From: Marinospirillum sp.
GTDB lineage: Bacteria; Pseudomonadota; Gammaproteobacteria; Pseudomonadales; Halomonadaceae
Assembly (NCBI RefSeq): GCF_014859565.1
Contig: NZ_JACUUA010000068.1
Span: 1-16,273 of the forward strand
Direction: 5' to 3'
DNA length: 16,273 nucleotides
Numbering within the stretch: position 1 is the first letter of the stretch; every line of letters starts with the position of its first letter. Below are positions 15,265-16,273 of the stretch, piece by piece. The translations under genes and the position numbers were made by a program. The notes under the pieces are model-generated. The model ran no database searches and was not told where the DNA came from. It saw only the letters and a program-made list of their open reading frames with translations.

Positions 15265-15460
15265 GAATTTTTTACTCGATTTAAATGTCTTTAATGCGGC
15301 GGAATTGCCGCCCTCCGCGCCACCAGCAAACGCGGGCCTGGATTATTTCCATCTAGGGGTGTTAACGCCGGTTAAGCCTGACGGGATTTTCAGTTAGTTA
15401 TCCCGACACACTGTGACACCGTCCCAGATGACCTCCGTACTACTTCGACTTAAAAGCGTC
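15265..15460 (-). promoter_or_regulatory. Structured rpsA leader, probable autoregulatory region
   Basis: This 196-bp gap holds no gene. On the minus strand it can form a 6-bp stem (15382-15387 with 15400-15405) and a GC-rich 5-bp stem close to the start (GGCGG 15298-15302 with CCGCC 15308-15312), then an A/T-rich start region with no strong ribosome site. E. coli rpsA has a comparable hairpin leader through which S1 represses its own translation. I found no convincing promoter here. Confidence 0.5.
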
Positions 15461-15480
15461 TCAGGCGGAGGATGCCTGAG
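15450..15480 (-). terminator. Terminator-like stem overlapping the cmk stop codon
   Basis: On the minus strand CTCAGGC (15480-15474) pairs perfectly with GCCTGAG (15466-15460) around a 7-nt loop and is followed by ACGCTTTTAA. The stem includes the cmk stop. The T-run is short and offset, so it may be a weak terminator or attenuator reducing read-through from cmk into rpsA. Confidence 0.5.
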
Positions 15481-16171
15481 ATATCAAGCCTCGGCTTTTT
15501 GCCTCGGCGAGAATCAGGTCGACAACTTCTGTAATGCTCAGCTGTGTACTGTCCAGTTCAATGGCATCCTCTGCAGGTCGCAGCGGGGCAGTTGAACGGT
15601 TCATGTCACGCGCATCACGCTCCAGAATGTCCTTTTTAAGGTCGCATAGACTAGCACTGATACCCTTCTGGCGCAACTGCTCCAGCCTGCGCCGGGCACG
15701 TTCATCAGCACTGGCGGTCAGGTAGATTTTCAGCGGGGCATCGGGGAAAACCACCGTGCCCATATCACGACCATCACAGATCAGACCAGGCAACTCACAA
15801 AAGGCTTTCTGACGGGAAAGCAAGGCTCTGCGCACATCACTCAGTGCTGCCACCTGCGAAGCCAGACCACCCACACGTTCGGTACGTAACTCGTGGCTGA
15901 CATCCTCTCCTTCCAAAATCACCTGCACCAGATCATCCTTGCCGGTCAGGAACTGTACATCCAGATGCTCAGCCAGCACACTCAGTGCTGCTTCGTTATC
16001 CAGTGAAACACCATGATGCTCCGCAGCCAGACCGACCAAACGATACAGCGCCCCGGAATCCAGCAGGTGCCAGCCCAGCTCACGCGCCAGCAGCATACTA
16101 ACGGTGCCTTTACCGGCACCGCCCGGCCCATCCAGTGTGATGACTGGTGCTCCGACATCCATGGAATTCAT
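15461..16171 (-). CDS. cmk: Cytidylate kinase
   Basis: This 236-residue enzyme phosphorylates CMP and dCMP using ATP in nucleotide salvage. It has the P-loop GPGGAGKG at about 15-22, then [10 protein letters not shown], the family segment [20 protein letters not shown] and the nucleotide-site segment [42 protein letters not shown] is the lid and C-terminal part. I chose the ATG at 16171 because it follows GGGGGGAGAGGGG; a GTG ten codons earlier has no better site and would add an unmatched [10 protein letters not shown]. An ATG three codons later is also possible. Its usual downstream partner rpsA follows. Confidence 0.96.
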   Translation of the reverse strand: MNSMDVGAPVITLDGPGGAGKGTVSMLLARELGWHLLDSGALYRLVGLAAEHHGVSLDNEAALSVLAEHLDVQFLTGKDDLVQVILEGEDVSHELRTERVGGLASQVAALSDVRRALLSRQKAFCELPGLICDGRDMGTVVFPDAPLKIYLTASADERARRRLEQLRQKGISASLCDLKKDILERDARDMNRSTAPLRPAEDAIELDSTQLSITEVVDLILAEAKSRGLISQASSA

Positions 16172-16273
16172 GTTCCCCTCTCCCCCCGCAGCTTTCGCCA
16201 CTTACTCAGGTCATAATTCAATAGTTCGGACAGTTTTAAAGAAAGCCTGCTACCCGGATAATGGGGTTGTCAA
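16172..16273. other. Region upstream of cmk at the window edge; no gene assigned
   Basis: All minus-strand frames from the right edge meet a stop within 37 bases. One frame ends in DNPIIRVAGFL then stop and another in LTTPLSG then stop, so one may be the end of the upstream gene (usually aroA or a tyrA-aroA fusion). There is too little sequence to choose. Confidence 0.3.

Noticed and set aside
13477..15294. 605-residue open frame on the plus strand antisense to rpsA
   Set aside because: It lies opposite the whole of rpsA, and its phenylalanine- and aspartate-rich product is explained by the reverse complement of S1's codon pattern. It has no domain I recognise and runs through the rpsA terminator.
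14711..15397. 228-residue serine-rich plus-strand frame opposite rpsA
   Set aside because: Composition artefact of the antisense strand; no ribosome site and no recognisable domain.
16172..16201. GTG start extending cytidylate kinase by ten residues
   Set aside because: The extra residues do not resemble the family, and the ATG at 16171 follows a strong purine-rich ribosome site.
16268..16273. Perfect TTGACA on the minus strand upstream of cmk
   Set aside because: No -10-like hexamer lies 16-18 bp downstream (GCAGGC and neighbours), so it is not a convincing promoter.

Overview
The window is a compact, non-mobile chromosomal segment of a gammaproteobacterium. The order cmk then rpsA, the bacterial-type prolyl-tRNA synthetase, an AcuI/YhdH reductase, an OapA/M23 endopeptidase of MepM type and a genuine TusA all fit a marine Oceanospirillales-like lineage. 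That placement is inference from protein resemblance; no 16S gene is present. I see no tRNA, rRNA, insertion sequence, CRISPR array or phage gene.

Left part (1-5466). A HypT-like LysR regulator faces left, divergent from an M23 murein endopeptidase. Their shared intergenic region carries two dyads. One is a near-perfect Zur-type box overlapping the predicted -10 of the endopeptidase gene. An acrylyl-CoA reductase-type oxidoreductase (acuI) and proS follow on the plus strand.

Middle part (5474-10740). A small three-helix membrane protein faces left. Divergent from it is a membrane diguanylate cyclase with a periplasmic CxxCH haem-attachment motif and a cysteine-rich GAF-like domain, followed in the same operon by a 109-residue membrane protein. 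Between that protein and msrA lies a minus-strand remnant of an AlaC-type aminotransferase, about 33 codons long and still readable. An unknown 172-residue membrane-anchored protein and msrA form a leftward operon, divergent from a universal stress protein. An ABM-fold monooxygenase-like gene faces left and tusA faces right.

Right part (10742-16273). An EAL-HDOD protein and an HD-GYP-like protein are divergent across a 290-bp AT-rich regulatory region. The HD-GYP-like protein has lost the HD pair (Ala-Asn instead) but keeps the HHExxDGxGYP motif. With the diguanylate cyclase they make this stretch rich in cyclic-di-GMP-type signalling genes. Last come rpsA and cmk on the minus strand, with a strong bidirectional terminator after rpsA and a structured leader with little Shine-Dalgarno sequence before it. 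The ihfB gene that usually follows rpsA in gammaproteobacteria is absent as an intact gene.

The observations I rate highest are the Zur box on the endopeptidase gene, the haem-c/cysteine-rich diguanylate cyclase, the alaC remnant, and the divergent EAL-HDOD / AN-GYP pair.
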